This document shows positions 31,845-43,379 of a DNA stretch of 64,000 bases, in pieces. The notes under the pieces are model-generated. The model saw only the letters and a list, made by a program, of their open reading frames with translations, searched no databases and was not told the origin of the DNA. Numbering within the stretch: the first letter of the stretch is position 1; the number at the start of each line of letters is the position of its first letter. Source of the stretch: Gaertneriomyces semiglobifer. Its lineage: Eukaryota; Chytridiomycota; Chytridiomycetes; Spizellomycetales; Spizellomycetaceae. The DNA is taken from the NCBI GenBank assembly GCA_025558075.1, contig JAHLKF010000007.1:620001-684000 (forward strand), in the 5' to 3' direction. The translations under genes were made by a program, and so were the position numbers.

Positions 31845-33062
31845 CTATTTAGCCCAACGCATCAACATTTCATAAACAGCCATGACCGTGTACTTGCGGT
31901 TCTCCGCTTCTCCCCACACTAGAGATCGTTTCGGATTGTAGAATACCTCATCATCGACCTCCTCACACTTACGAGGTAAGCAATGCATAAATCGCCAACT
32001 CTTTTTGGCCCCACCGCGAGCAGCCATTTCTTCCGTGATCTGATAACCGGCAAAGTCCTTCAAGCGCTTTGCCTTTTCTGCCTCCTGGCCCATGGACACC
32101 CATGTATCAGTTACAATAACATCTGCATCTCTAACGGCTTCGCGAGGATCATGCGTAAACACGACCGTTCCACGCTCTGATCCTCCTGACGCTTCACCAA
32201 TGGCATAGTCTACGACATCAGCATCGCAATTGTATCCACGGGGCGTAGCCACAGTGAGCTGAATTGGACCCAGACGCGGTAATGCGACCAAAAGGGAATG
32301 GATAATGTTGTTGGCGTCGCCAACCCATGCGATATTTTGCGCGGGGAGGAGTGGTAGCGGCAAGCCCGCTGGTGGAGATAGACTCAAAGCCTCCGGTAGA
32401 GATGCCTCATATAGGGTCATGATATCAGCAAGTCCCTGAAGCGGATGGAACTTTGCAGTTAACGCATTTATGACTGGAACGTTAGAGTTCTCGGCAAGTG
32501 TCTATTGAAAAGCGAAGCCGGAGCTTAGTGTACGCACCATATCCGCAATAAAAACTACTCGTACCTCAATTTCTTCATGACCGCCAACCCGGGCGAGTAA
32601 GCAGTCTATCATGCTGGAAACCACAATAGCAGTGTCCTTCAGTGGCTCGCCGCCTCCTATCTGGATATCTTCTTTGCCAAGAAACATGGGATGCCCTCCG
32701 TAATAAGCCCAGCCAGTTTCGGAGGAGACGCGCGTACGAGTGCTTCGCTTGGTAAAAATCATGCCTAGCGTCTTTCCCGTAAGAAACTTTTCGTCGTCGG
32801 TTAACCCAGTGCTCAACCCTTGGCGCTCTTTCCTAATCATCTGCTTGATTTCCAAGGATCGTCGTACTAGAGCGAGGATTTGCGGGGCAGTGAGATCACG
32901 CAAGGTAATCAAGTGCTTCGTGCCCTTGAAGCTAACTGTGGGCACTGGTAAGTTGGTTGACAACTGTCGAGCTTGAGGACACCATGACGATGATTGCGCT
33001 GGTGATGCCCTGAAAACTGTAAAGGGTAGCAGCTTGCTATAGGAGCGTGATAGCACGACCAT
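31845..33062 (-). CDS. Ornithine carbamoyltransferase, mitochondrial
   Basis: Two exons, complement of 31845..32501 and 32565..33062, encode 384 residues. The enzyme makes citrulline from ornithine and carbamoyl phosphate. The carbamoyl-phosphate site 'STRTR' (here 'KRSTRTRVSSETGWAYYGG'), 'HPLQGLAD' and the ornithine-binding 'HCLPRK' loop are all present. The N-terminus ('VVLSRSYSKLLPF...ARQLSTNLP') is a mitochondrial presequence. Compared with typical OTC of about 340 residues it has the leader plus a Pro/Leu-rich insert of roughly 16 residues before 'NIAWVGDANNI'. The intron is GTACGA...AATAG. It is divergent from CSM1, 312 bp apart. Confidence 0.95.
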
Positions 33063-33374
33063 GATGCCAAAGTAGAATACGTCAACTGCTCGTTAGGGCT
33101 AAATCAGAATCTGCCGTCGTCCACAAGTAAGAGCTTCCTTCCTCACAGGAAAACATCATTTAAAAAGTCTCTGACTGGGGAGATGGATGAGATGCGCCCG
33201 TCGCGTAACAGCGTGTCAGATTATTACATAATCTCACAGTGGGGTTAGGGTTCGTTCGGACAAGTGAAGCGCGCGACAAAGTAACGCGTCGGTGCCAAAG
33301 CTGTTTGTTTGTCCTCAACGGACCGAAGTCAGAAGCACACCAGACGCAGGAACCTTCCCGAGCCATTTGCAGGA
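33063..33374. promoter_or_regulatory. Divergent OTC/CSM1 promoter with telomere-like motif
   Basis: 312 bp between two divergent start codons. It contains GGGGTTAGGG at 33241-33250, similar to the fungal telomere repeat bound by Tbf1/Teb1-type factors. No clear TATA box. Confidence 0.4.
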
Positions 33375-35059
33375 ATGCCATCCAAAAAGGTTTGCTCATC
33401 TTTTTGAGTCTCCAACGGAAGGGCTCAAAAGTTAACGCTTTTGCAAATATCAGAAGCATGCAAAACGGAAGCTGGACAGAAAGGATACCATCGCCGATCA
33501 CAGCGCGGTGAAAACGCGAGCACCCCTTGAGAGCTTGACGCTGACGAACAAGTTTCTGACGAAGGTACGGAATGAAGATGAGCCACCGGCGGGGGAGTCT
33601 GAGGACGATTTAACGGCGCTAGGTAAGAGCCGATCTTTTTTGCTCAACCTTTCAACGTCTCATCATGTCAACACCCACTTGACAGTACCGCCTACGAGAA
33701 AACGCAAACATGTTGAAGAGCCATTGACAGTTTCTGATGACGATTTAGAAAATGACGCATCCATGGATGAAACTCCAGGTCTGGCGGAACGCCAGTCATC
33801 GAACAACGTTACACTCGGCTCGAGTAACAACAAGGAGCGCATATGTGAAGAGGTTCCTTCAAAAGAGCCGAGAAAGGAAGCAAAAAAGGAAATTACCATT
33901 GATATGAGCGGTCTGCGCAAAATCATGGACGAAGCGTTGTACAGGATAGCGGATGAGTTACAGTCTCAAAGACCTAACGCCCAGCGAGTTTATGACTCGG
34001 TAAGGAAGCATCTGCAGACTGATGTACGCGAAGCTCCTAAGACTTGTACCGTCAGCTTTCCCTCTGCAAACAGGCAGAGTTGCGCCATGAGCACTTTTTG
34101 GAAGTTATCAAGCCACAAAATGAAGCAGTTATGGATGGTTATAGACGTGCTGCTGACCAGCGGGTCAAAGCTGCGGAAGATCTCAACGCGATATTAAGAA
34201 AGAATTTGGCTGACACGCGCGAGGTTGTCTCGAAGTGCCACGAAGAACAAGCGCGAATGCGAAAGGAACTTAAAGCAGCAAATGAAAAGGCATTGAAATT
34301 AGAGCAGCAATTATTCAAATCGCAACTCCACGAACGGGAAAATGCGGTTGAGGACAAAGAGACAGAAGAAGAGAAAGCCCTTCGAGAAGCGCAGAGAAAG
34401 AAGGAGAAAGATACGATTCACCACCTGAAGCAACAACTTGAGGAAGCCAAAGGGCGGGAAGCCGCATTACAGGGCCATGTGGAGCAATTAACCGAAGAAA
34501 GTATGTGGTCCTGTTCAAGGAAGCTATTTGAAATCATTGGTTGACAGCTGTTTCGTTAGATCATAAATTGAAGGAGGCGAACAAAACAGCGCCGGAGGCA
34601 ACGAAGTCAAAAGAAAACGATCGCTATCTGACCATGGTAGAGCGCATGATTCGCATGTTTGAAACCTTGACGGGGGTAACAATCGAAAGCGTTGAGGATG
34701 GAAAGAGAACCGTGGAGACTGACGACGGAGGCACGGAGGAGGAAGATGAGATCGTGTATCGGTGTAGGCAGAAGGGCAAGAAAGGAGGTAATATTGTGGG
34801 ACTGTTTTGCGTTGCCCTCCTCATGCGCTAATTTATCGTTTACCACAAACTTTTTGAAGAAATCTCCTATAAACTGTTGACCCCAGGGGATGCAACACCG
34901 GCAGCAGAACAGGAGATAACCTATGAACCGCATAGTGCAACGATTCCTGACTTACCAACATGGATTCGCGGGGCAGCAGGCGAATCAGGCGCAATCACTT
35001 TCGAAAGGAACATGGCCCAAATGTTTTTCTGGAGGATTTACGATGTTTTAATGAAATAA
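33375..35059 (+). CDS. CSM1: Monopolin subunit, Csm1/Pcs1-like chromosome segregation protein
   Basis: Five exons, 33375..33389, 33454..33999, 34074..34500, 34560..34787 and 34860..35059, give about 471 residues. The N-terminus is basic and Lys-rich ('MPSKKKHAKRKLDRKD'), and a long coiled coil runs through roughly residues 190-330 ('LRKELKAANEKALKLEQQ'-type heptads). The C-terminal globular domain has the pattern expected for Csm1/Pcs1: 'MVERMIRMFETLTGVTIES', 'DEIVYRCRQKGKKGEISYKL', 'ITYEPHSATIPDLPTWI', 'MFFWRIYDVLM'. Monopolin clamps kinetochore microtubule sites and binds rDNA. The assignment rests on coiled coil plus C-terminal pattern. The first intron uses GTTTGC and is the weakest junction. 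Confidence 0.75.
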
Positions 35060-35218
35060 ATGATTTTGGGCAAATGTATCCATGAACGGAATAGTAAGAT
35101 GTACAAGGGTATGCAATAGGGCAAGAACTTATGGCACCCAAAAACTGACGACCTAATACAAGAACCACGTCTAGACGGCCTACACTACTTTCTCGATAGC
35201 TACAGAGCATCTTCTCCA

Positions 35219-35971
35219 TCACCGCATGTGCTTTGGACTCTCGCTACGGCGTCCTCTTGCAGGGGACGACATGCTGGCTCGTTGCGGACTTTCAGGCCGT
35301 CGGTCAGGGACGACGACCACTGGCATGGTCGCGTGAGATGTGCAGTAGGACGATACGGAGCCAATCAACATGCTGGACGGGGAAGTCAACGGTTATGAGA
35401 CTAGGTAAGCTAGAAGCTCAGATAGAGGTGACACATACCTTTTAACAAGAGACATCCCTCGGCTTCCCAGGACCAATGTGTGCACACCCGTTTCCTGCGC
35501 CGTGTCGCAAATGACGGATTTCGCATCCCCAATCTTCACAATGACTTTCAAAGTTACATTCCTCAGTGTTGGGTCCAACGCTAACATTCTCTGGTGGAAG
35601 GTATCCCTCAGTTTCTCAGCGACAATGTCCAAATCCACCTGTTCCGACTCCAAATCTGCTTTTTGCATAACGTGAATAAGCAATAGGTCATCACAATCCC
35701 GTAGAAGGGAATGTATGCACCAATCGAAGGCCCGCACGGATGAAGAAGAGGTATCTAATGCTACCATATGAATTCCTCGTGGACGACGGATGGACAGACG
35801 TGCGTCACCGAGTGAAAGGAAAGGCATAACCCCATGATGAGAACCTGGTAGAATATGATCTGGCATGGGTGGTGTGCCCGGAGGTGGCGGTTCAAAAATG
35901 TCAGACGAGGATGGAGAAGTAGTTGGCGTTTGGAAATGTTCCATTGGATGGGGAACGGGCGGAGTGTGCAT
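35219..35971 (-). CDS. Universal stress protein domain protein
   Basis: Exons complement of 35219..35372 and 35439..35971, 228 residues. A Pro/Ser-rich N-terminal extension of about 65 residues precedes one UspA domain: 'GIHMVALDTSSSSVRAFDW' (first strand and helix), 'DLLLIHVMQKADL', then the nucleotide-binding signature 'LVLGSRGMSLVKRSMLIGSVS', which fits G-2x-G-9x-G-(S/T) only across the splice, followed by 'MPVVVVPDRRPES'. USP proteins bind ATP or are redox/stress regulators; fungal members include S. pombe Usp-type phosphoproteins. The tail is short and basic with SP sites. Confidence 0.85.
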
Positions 35972-36431
35972 CTTTGCGATAAATCAGTTGCGGTCGTGAG
36001 TAGGTGCTTGCTGATAGTATATATGGATCAGGCAATGGATAGACTTCTCCTGTTCAACCGCCCTTCTTATGGTGTTGCTGGAACGGCGCGTGAATACGGT
36101 GAAGAACGCCAAGAATAGAAAGCAAGCTCCGGGACGGATCTTTAAAGCGTCCGCAGCAACTTCACACGAGAAAAACCTGCTAACGATGGCTACGCATAAC
36201 AAATTGACCCTTCGACGAAACTCTCATGGCGCGGGAGGATCACGGTTATCCGTGTTTTTGACATGGACGCGATAGCAGCGTCTATCACTCAAATGCAGAC
36301 GTCCCAGAACATCATGGTTGATGGGCACCAAACATCGAATCTTGCGCAGTGTGGTTTCTTACTATAATTAGCCCATGTAAAAAGTCTGCGCAAATGTCTC
36401 ATCAGGTAGCGGAAAATTCAAAAAGTTAGTT
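35972..36431. other. Intergenic region upstream of the stress-protein gene
   Basis: 460 bp between the USP start and the tRNA. Short overlapping frames on both strands lack family features. Presumed promoter. Confidence 0.45.
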
Positions 36432-36523
36432 CCTCCGGGCAGATTTGAACCGCCGACCTCCGCATGGCATAGATAGTTCTTATCTATAAGTACGGCGCTC
36501 TGACCAGCTAAGCTACGGAGGAG
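36432..36523 (-). tRNA. tRNA-Ile (anticodon UAU) with intron
   Basis: All four arms fold on the minus strand. The acceptor stem is TCCTCCG/CGGAGGA. The D-arm is GCTT/GAGC, with AGCTGGTCA between. The anticodon stem is CCGTA/TGCGG. The T-arm is GGCGG/CTGCC with loop TTCAAAT. The anticodon loop reads C-T-T-A-T-A then, after a 19-nt intron in the canonical 37/38 position, A. Removal leaves 73 nt. The anticodon TAT decodes AUA; fungal tRNA-Ile(UAU) genes commonly carry an intron. Confidence 0.93.
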
Positions 36524-37214
36524 AATTCAGTTACGTAAGCTGCCACTGAAATGTAACATGTGGTCCCTGTTTAAAATTAAGGAGATCACAGACATTCCTT
36601 TGGGGAAGGCTGGCTTAATTCAAGGCAAGCTCAATCAGACGCAGACAAGATCTTGCCTGTGGATTGGTGCTTCCTGTGTGGACGTCCACGACGTGCTTAT
36701 CAGTATGGTTCCGATCGAGAGCAAGACGGATACGGGAGTCAACGTCGCGAAGGATTTTCCCATGGTGAACTACTTATTCTCGAAGTGATGGTGAACAATT
36801 TATTCTCGAAGTGACGGCTCTTTGTACTGAACATACGCAACCTGAAACGAAAGTCAAAAGATTTTAAACCCCATCAATGCGAAGCTTAGTGTAGTTCATG
36901 CCTTGATCGCATTCTGCTAGGTTTGGAGAACACAGATCCGCTCACACCTCACACGATCGAGAATCCCTGGGATGTAGAACGTCGTCCTGTTGAACGGTTC
37001 TTAGTATATAGTGGATTGTTCCACCCGTGTGAATATTGTTACGCACACACCCCAAAACTTCCCGACAGACAGTTATATTTGAGATGTCGCAGTCAAACAC
37101 ATAACAGCTGATAGCGCATGAAACAGAGCAATTCCATCCTGCAGTGCCCGCGACTGCTACCTAATGACAATACTCTCCAAAGCTATCATACAGCACTCCA
37201 AACATCACTGACCA
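36524..37214. other. Intergenic region with a short tandem duplication
   Basis: About 690 bp between the tRNA and the 3' end of the next gene. A 76-codon frame from 36558 is not supported by any family. It ends in a 26-nt tandem duplication (36762-36813). Confidence 0.4.
36762..36813. repeat. 26-nt tandem duplication
   Basis: Two adjacent 26-nt copies beginning ATGGTGAAC and ending CGAAGTG, differing at two positions. Confidence 0.85.
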
Positions 37215-38741
37215 TCATTCAAAGTAAACAAAGAACTTGCTTCTGTCAGGATCCATGGGTTTTCCAGTAGATCGCTCAACAAGCGCGGGTCGGATAGTGA
37301 AATACACGTGCGACTGTTCCGAAGGTTCTCCGCACCGAGGAGGTGCCTCACAGCACGCAGGGTCAAAGCGCGAAAAAGGATACTGCGCAACAACGATATT
37401 CTCACGAGTGAAAGCCTTGCATCCAAGTGCTAGCTGAAGCGCTGCCTTTGCAACATTTTCCAGTAAAGGCGGTCCAAAAAGCATGTTGAACTGCCAGGCT
37501 TCTACCGCTAACAGTTCCGCAATTGCAGTAATGGCGAATTGTTGCACTTCAGCTGCAGTAAACATGGCAAGCGATCTGCCTGACCCAGGTAGCGGCATGT
37601 CAGATCCATTCATTATTGCCACATACATACTAGCCAGGTCGGCTTTCAGCCTCGGCCACGCCTGAGCAATCACCGCAACTCCATCCAACGTTATCGCGCA
37701 GTTGTAAGGAAGGCATTCGACGACGTTGTTAAATACAGTCTCTTGCAGACGTTTGTAGATATGGTGTTGAAGAACAGCTTGAGCGCGAAACTTACAGAAG
37801 GTAGGGGTCGGTGGCGGTGTGGGAGGCACCAAATGCCAGTAAGCGTGGTGAGCATTGAGCATTCGGATGGGCGTCTCCGTAGCCGAAGCCGCTGTATCCC
37901 AGTTGATATTCCTCAGTGCTTGAATCAGAGCATCATACAAGTCCATCAGCTTTTCCCTGGTGACCTGATCATCACGATACATGTTGCCCGCGCCAAGTGC
38001 AGCTAGCTGTTCTTCGGCGGTAGATAAGGAAGTCCTCAGGATCTTCATCTCTCGCCGGCAATCCTCCACGTACTGGGTGACTGCCGTCGGAAGGGTACCG
38101 GTCTGGTACTCGATCGGTAATTGCTTGCGGATGAGATGCAGCGCATCTTCCTGCTTTTGAGCCACACCATAGAAGGCTTCCTGGTGCTTCTGCAATTCAT
38201 TCAAGGCATGGTCCAACCCACGCTGTCTGTGGGATACCAGTGCCATAACGGCTTGCACATCCTGCACTCGGGCTTGGCGCTTGGCACGGTGAGACCCTGA
38301 CCGTTGATCTTCTGTCAACTGCTTCTCATGGTGTCGTGAACCAGGAGCTTGTTGCCCATTGTGAATCTCCGCCCACGCAGTCGTATGTGGTGCACGCTCT
38401 TGTCCACTTGCGCGTCCTTGAAATTCTTGCTGGGATGACCCGGCGCTTCCCATACTCCGAGTTGACTTACCACCACCACAGCTGTTTGAACGCTTATGGA
38501 TATGTAGCTGCTGCTGGTGCTGATTGATATCAGGCTGACTAGGCGCTGGATAGTTTGTTGAAGGCGTTGAGGAAGGCGCTTCAATGATGTTGCCACCCGA
38601 TGGCTGCTTTGAGGAAAGGCCTTGACTGTTACGGTTGGACGATTCCTTCCTAGCGACCGGCTGGTTTGGGCGGGCGCTGGCAGAATCAGTGGAGTCAACC
38701 GACTGTTCGGCAGGTCTTTTACTGCGTTCTGGAGGGGTCAT
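37215..38741 (-). CDS. Hypothetical coiled-coil protein
   Basis: A single exon of 508 residues from the ATG at 38741; the frame stays open a little further upstream but without an ATG. I do not recognise the family. Residues 1-150 are Ser/Gln/Pro-rich and likely disordered. A basic stretch ('SHRAKRQARVQDVQAVM') leads into a coiled coil around residues 165-260. The C-terminal 240 residues look globular and partly hydrophobic ('AITAIAELLAVEAWQFNMLF', 'RSKFFVYFE'). A disordered head, coiled coil and folded tail suggest a structural or regulatory partner; no function is claimed. Confidence 0.7.
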   Translation of the reverse strand: MTPPERSKRPAEQSVDSTDSASARPNQPVARKESSNRNSQGLSSKQPSGGNIIEAPSSTPSTNYPAPSQPDINQHQQQLHIHKRSNSCGGGKSTRSMGSAGSSQQEFQGRASGQERAPHTTAWAEIHNGQQAPGSRHHEKQLTEDQRSGSHRAKRQARVQDVQAVMALVSHRQRGLDHALNELQKHQEAFYGVAQKQEDALHLIRKQLPIEYQTGTLPTAVTQYVEDCRREMKILRTSLSTAEEQLAALGAGNMYRDDQVTREKLMDLYDALIQALRNINWDTAASATETPIRMLNAHHAYWHLVPPTPPPTPTFCKFRAQAVLQHHIYKRLQETVFNNVVECLPYNCAITLDGVAVIAQAWPRLKADLASMYVAIMNGSDMPLPGSGRSLAMFTAAEVQQFAITAIAELLAVEAWQFNMLFGPPLLENVAKAALQLALGCKAFTRENIVVAQYPFSRFDPACCEAPPRCGEPSEQSHVYFTIRPALVERSTGKPMDPDRSKFFVYFE

Positions 38742-39454
38742 CTTAAGATCAGCAATGTGGACGAACTCGATGGCTCCGAAGGACTGAGAAGGAAGGCTAC
38801 CGAATACACAGTGGATTCTCCAACGAATTTGTTTTTTTGCACCTCTGTATGGTGTTCTGCGCTCTGAGGAGGTGTCTGTGCAGCAAAGAGGTTCCCAAGC
38901 TGTTACGTGGCAAACAAGGGGCCTTGAAAGCGTCAAGCACCTTCGAGTGGGTAGCCTAAAAATTTGAATTCACAGAGCATCACATTTGCATAACGAGGGG
39001 AATCACCGAAGCTGTCTGCGACAGCTTATTAACGAAGACCTCCTGGTACCATCGGAGATGGGTGACACCTGTCAGGCCATGAGAATATTCTCATTGGGAA
39101 ACGACTCGTACTCGAGCTTAGCAAATCCCATGGCAGCTCTCTGCTCACACACAGGATGCGGTGTCCCCCCGTTGTCGACTTTCACAGCTTGGTTTCGCAG
39201 GAGACTGCCATGTATGCACACGTGAATTCACATGGCTGAGCCCGCTGAACGCTTCTTGGAGTTTCCAAACGGTACAAAAACAGATTTGAATTGAAGGAGT
39301 GCTCTTGGAAGTAGGCAGCTCTTCTTATCTGCAAGTGTACCAGAACCTGCTCTTCCTATCCAATATTTGGGTCATCGACGACAACCAGTTTGGGACGTAC
39401 CTCGCGTTTGGCACCTTCTGAATTCAATTGTGATTGTTAAGAATCACAGCGACA
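38742..39454. other. Divergent intergenic region
   Basis: About 710 bp between divergent start codons of the coiled-coil gene and the Hsp70-like gene. No exon or strong promoter motif recognised. Confidence 0.4.
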
Positions 39455-41461
39455 ATGTCAGAATCCGATCGGCGAACAAAGAGAGCCATCATTTCTCTTG
39501 ACTTTGGGACGGCCTTCAGCGGCTTTGCGATCATGCACAAGGCCCAGGACGGAACATCAAGTGCCATATACAATTACGAAGGCAAATGGTAGACTTGCCG
39601 TGACTCACATGCCAACGCAGTGAACCATGCGGCTAATATCATCATTTCAGGGGATCAAACAGCTTGCTGGGATCGTACCCTAAAACGCACACCGCACTGC
39701 TGTATGAGAGGAACGGATCTAAATACACTGTGAAAAGTTGGGGTGCGCCTGCCGTGCAAGATCATCACAACAATCTTGATCTTCGGGATCCTACCCGATA
39801 TGTGTTCTTGAGTAACTTCAAGCTTTCGTTGGACGAAGATGGTTTGTGCTGAAATTCCCAGTGAACTTGCCCATACTCTATTCTCACGGTTTCTTCTGGT
39901 AGCTCGCTTGATAAATAGTCCACTACCAGCCGGTCTTACTATCACCCGCGTCATCGGTGATTACTTGGGCAAACTAGTGGAAGTAGCCTTGGGCGAATTG
40001 CCGAAGGTGCTTGGATCTCACCTGACGAAGGCAGACGTGCAGTGGTAAGCACAATACTTTTCGTGTACATGCGTTTGACCGTGCGCTCAGCATACGTTAG
40101 GGTATTGACTGTACCTGCAGTTTGGACCATGCCAGCAAAGCAGGTTATGCGAGACGCAGCCGTCATTGCTGGAATTATTACGCAGGCGCAAGCCAACAGC
40201 CGCTCTGGAGATCTAGATATTGTCAAGGAACCCGAGGCCGCTATGGTGTACATGCTTTCGAAGCCCGAATTTAGCTGGCAAGACAAGGACATCGTTTTGA
40301 TTGCGGACTGTAAGTGCTTCATCACCCCTAGTTCTCGATCGTTTGCTGATGCGTTTCCGGAGGTTAGGCGGCGGTGGTACCATTGACTTGTCGCTGCAAC
40401 GCATCGAGAGCGACCAAGACGACAAATATCTACGCGAACTGGCTATAGCAAATGGTCAAACATGCGGGTCCATATTTATCGATCAGAGGTTCATGCACTA
40501 CGTTCAAGAGCTCGTTGGCGACTATCACTGGAACTGGTTGCAAGCAAATCGCCCTGGCGATGTTTTGAAATTGCAACTGGAATGGGAGAAAGTGAAAAAG
40601 CAAGACGAAGTCCCATCAACCGCAAAAGTTTATATCGATGTTCCCCAGTCTTTGCTACGTCGTCTCACTCCTGCAGATTTGCAATACCTTGACGCCGCCA
40701 ACAATGGCCATGATATTATGGATGATGGTCTTGTTCTGACCGGTTCTCAGATTGCAGAGTTCGCGGAGGAGTTTGTTGGCGAGACGATCAGACTTATCGA
40801 TGATCAATTGCATAACCTGCCAAGATTTCAACGATGCAAGGCTATATGTCTCGTAGGTGGTGGCGGCCAGCATGCCATACTCGGTCGCCGAGTCAAGGAA
40901 CGTTTTGAGGGTGCCGGCCGGGTTCGTCAAGTCTATACGCCTCCGGGAGCCGCCTTGGCGGTTTTGCATGGTGCTACCATCATGGGACTGAGGCCTTCAA
41001 TTATCAGATATCAAGTCATGCCACATACGTATGGAATTGCCACGACTAGGCCGTTTCGTGCTGATCGCGACCCTCAGGAAGACGCAATTCCTCATCCTGA
41101 TAAACCAGGAACATTTTACGTCGACAATATCTTCGACTTGCAAGTGCGAGCGGGGCAAACTGTACATTATGGCGAAGCTATCACAAGCACATACTGGCCG
41201 CTTACCGAGACTCAAACCCAGACTGCAATACTCTTGTACGAGTCTGACGGACAATGCCCGAAACGAGCTACGGATGACGGCGTTCGGTATATTGGACGGA
41301 TCGTGCTAGATCATCCATCCGTACAGAGCTACGGAGGGCCTTACAACATCTCTACCGAGATTTTCTTTGGGAGGACCGAGATTCAGTTGAAGGCTCAAGG
41401 CGCTGACGGCAGGAAGGTGCAAGCATCAATACGGGTGGCAGGTTCCCTCACGATGAACTGA
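39455..41461 (+). CDS. HSPA12-like Hsp70-family ATPase
   Basis: Five exons, 39455..39588, 39651..39841, 39903..40044, 40101..40309 and 40368..41461, give 589 residues. The actin/Hsp70 ATPase fold is visible: phosphate 1 'AIISLDFGTAFSGFAIMH', 'VPAVWTMPAKQVMRDAA', phosphate 2 'LIADCGGGTIDLSL' (formed exactly by the fourth splice), and the adenosine motif 'ICLVGGGGQHAIL'. No substrate-binding domain of classical Hsp70 is present. This is the HSPA12 pattern, a divergent Hsp70 group expanded in many fungi and molluscs with unclear clients. Intron 2 uses a GTTTGT donor. Confidence 0.85.
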
Positions 41462-41786
41462 GGGCTTTTTGATCAGCGAGCCAAATGTCAGCTGGCTTTG
41501 TTGTCATTCTTTATCAGTGATCTCTGTACGTACCAGCTTAGGGCCGCTTTATCATTGAGTTTTGTATGTACATCGGTCCTATCTTCAATGAAATGTGATA
41601 AAAACGTGAATCATCTCGCCGACATCGTTGCGAAGATCCCAAGAGAGCGGGAAGCTAGGACTTTCTTCTCAAAAAGCCTGCCTTGACTCGAGAGGAACAG
41701 TCGCGCATGCGGCACAGTCATCAAATAACTCTCACATTGGTTTTTTCGAGTTCAATTGCGCGGAGGCTTCCTCGAGACAAAGCACA
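41462..41786. other. Intergenic region
   Basis: 325 bp between tandem plus-strand genes. Nothing recognisable beyond presumed 3' UTR and promoter. Confidence 0.45.
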
Positions 41787-43379
41787 ATGGAAGAACAAGA
41801 TCTAGCTGTCGACGACTTCAAAAGATGGTTGGGTCGCAACGATGTCAACACGTACGGTGTTGCCATTGAGAACTCCACAACGGCCCCGCATTCTCGGGGT
41901 TTGTTCACATCGGACGCACTATCCTGCGCCAACGACGACGTACTCGCAGATGTGCCATCTCGACTGCTCATAAGCTATTCTTTAGTCGAAAGGATTTCAA
42001 ATGAAGGAAAGGGTGTCGCTGCGTCTAGATTGCATGCATGCCTTTGTGACATGCGAAGGCAGCATGGTCACCGGTTCCAAACGAAACCCAACCGGGAGCG
42101 AATTTATATAATAACTTTCCTCGTTTGGCTGGCATACAATGCAGACCAAGAAGCATCAGAAGAAGCTGGTGAATTTTGGACACCGTCGTATTGGAGGCCG
42201 TACTATCAGATCCTTCCCAATATGGAGAGGTATGATACGGTTCTTCTGTGGCCCACAGATACCTTGGCTCTTCTCGCTGGAACGGATCTTGATACGGCGG
42301 CATGCGCCAAGAGACAAACCCTTCGTCGCGAATATGAGGAATTACACGCGTGCTTACTAAAATTGCCGCTGCAAGGGGATGTGTCCTGGGAACGATACCT
42401 CTGGGCTGATCAGGTCTTCTGGAGCCGTGTTCTGGATTTGGGCACGGCATTTGCGTGCGAAGGCATCGCATCAAAGGGCGATGATTACCACCTCGTTCCT
42501 CTGATTGATTTTTGTAACCATTCCTTTGACATTCAAATCAGATGGCACGTTGCTGCGACAGATGACGATTGGAAGATAGAACTGCGAACTACCAATGCTG
42601 AGCCGCGCACTTTCCAAGCCGGCACCGAATTGTTCATCAGTTACGGCGATAAGCCCAATGCGGAACTGTTCTTTGTTTATAACTTTGCTGTTCAAGACAA
42701 TCCTTATGATTCAATCCGCGTGCGACCACCGTTCATCGAAGACGGGATGCCAGATGACGACGTGAAGGAAGGTCATGAAGTCGAAACCGAAGTTGCCGAT
42801 TCCGGATTGTCTCCGTTGTCTGTCCAAGACAAGATTGCGTTCATGAAAGCCTTGGACTTACCAAGTCAGCTTGAATTGCGCACGGTATCGAGGGAGGAAT
42901 ATGCCGATGACCTCACAAAAGGGTTGTTGTCCAGAGAGGCTCTCCTCATCATGTACATCTGTGTTCTGACAGCTGACGACGGATTTTGCCGAGTAAACCA
43001 GCAGGAGCAGCAGGACGATATCGAAGGACCCAAATATACCCTACAGGACATGCCAATATGGCCAGCCACACAGGAGACTTTCAAGCACTTCGTCGAGTCG
43101 TTGCCTCATTTTGAAGTCATCCAACTGAGAGTATGGGCAGTGTTACTGCAGGTGGTTACATACAGATTGGGAATGCTTTCCGAGGTGCAGGTGCAACAGC
43201 ACCTTGAAGAACCGGCGGATGACCTCCATGCCGCGAGGCTGTCAACTATACAAACACTAAGAACTAGTGCTTTCCATTTACTTGTGGATGCCCTGACACT
43301 ACTGCAAGAGCTTCAAGAGCAGTGGGCGGAGTTGGAAGTAGTCCAGCAGTACTTGGAGAGCATGCAGCTGGCGGACTAG
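41787..43379 (+). CDS. SET-domain lysine methyltransferase (SETD3/SETD6/Rkm type)
   Basis: A single exon of 530 residues from the ATG at 41787. A split SET domain is present: an N-terminal 'HSRGLFTSDAL' element, a long inserted iSET helical region with 'RERIYIITFLVWLAYN' and 'ERYLWADQVFWSRV', then the catalytic core 'YHLVPLIDFCNHSFD' and 'TELFISYGDKPNAELFFVY'. An all-helical C-terminal domain like the Rubisco-LSMT substrate-binding domain follows ('ALLIMYICVLTADDG'). These enzymes methylate non-histone proteins such as ribosomal proteins or actin. The substrate is not predictable here. Confidence 0.88.
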   Translation: MEEQDLAVDDFKRWLGRNDVNTYGVAIENSTTAPHSRGLFTSDALSCANDDVLADVPSRLLISYSLVERISNEGKGVAASRLHACLCDMRRQHGHRFQTKPNRERIYIITFLVWLAYNADQEASEEAGEFWTPSYWRPYYQILPNMERYDTVLLWPTDTLALLAGTDLDTAACAKRQTLRREYEELHACLLKLPLQGDVSWERYLWADQVFWSRVLDLGTAFACEGIASKGDDYHLVPLIDFCNHSFDIQIRWHVAATDDDWKIELRTTNAEPRTFQAGTELFISYGDKPNAELFFVYNFAVQDNPYDSIRVRPPFIEDGMPDDDVKEGHEVETEVADSGLSPLSVQDKIAFMKALDLPSQLELRTVSREEYADDLTKGLLSREALLIMYICVLTADDGFCRVNQQEQQDDIEGPKYTLQDMPIWPATQETFKHFVESLPHFEVIQLRVWAVLLQVVTYRLGMLSEVQVQQHLEEPADDLHAARLSTIQTLRTSAFHLLVDALTLLQELQEQWAELEVVQQYLESMQLAD

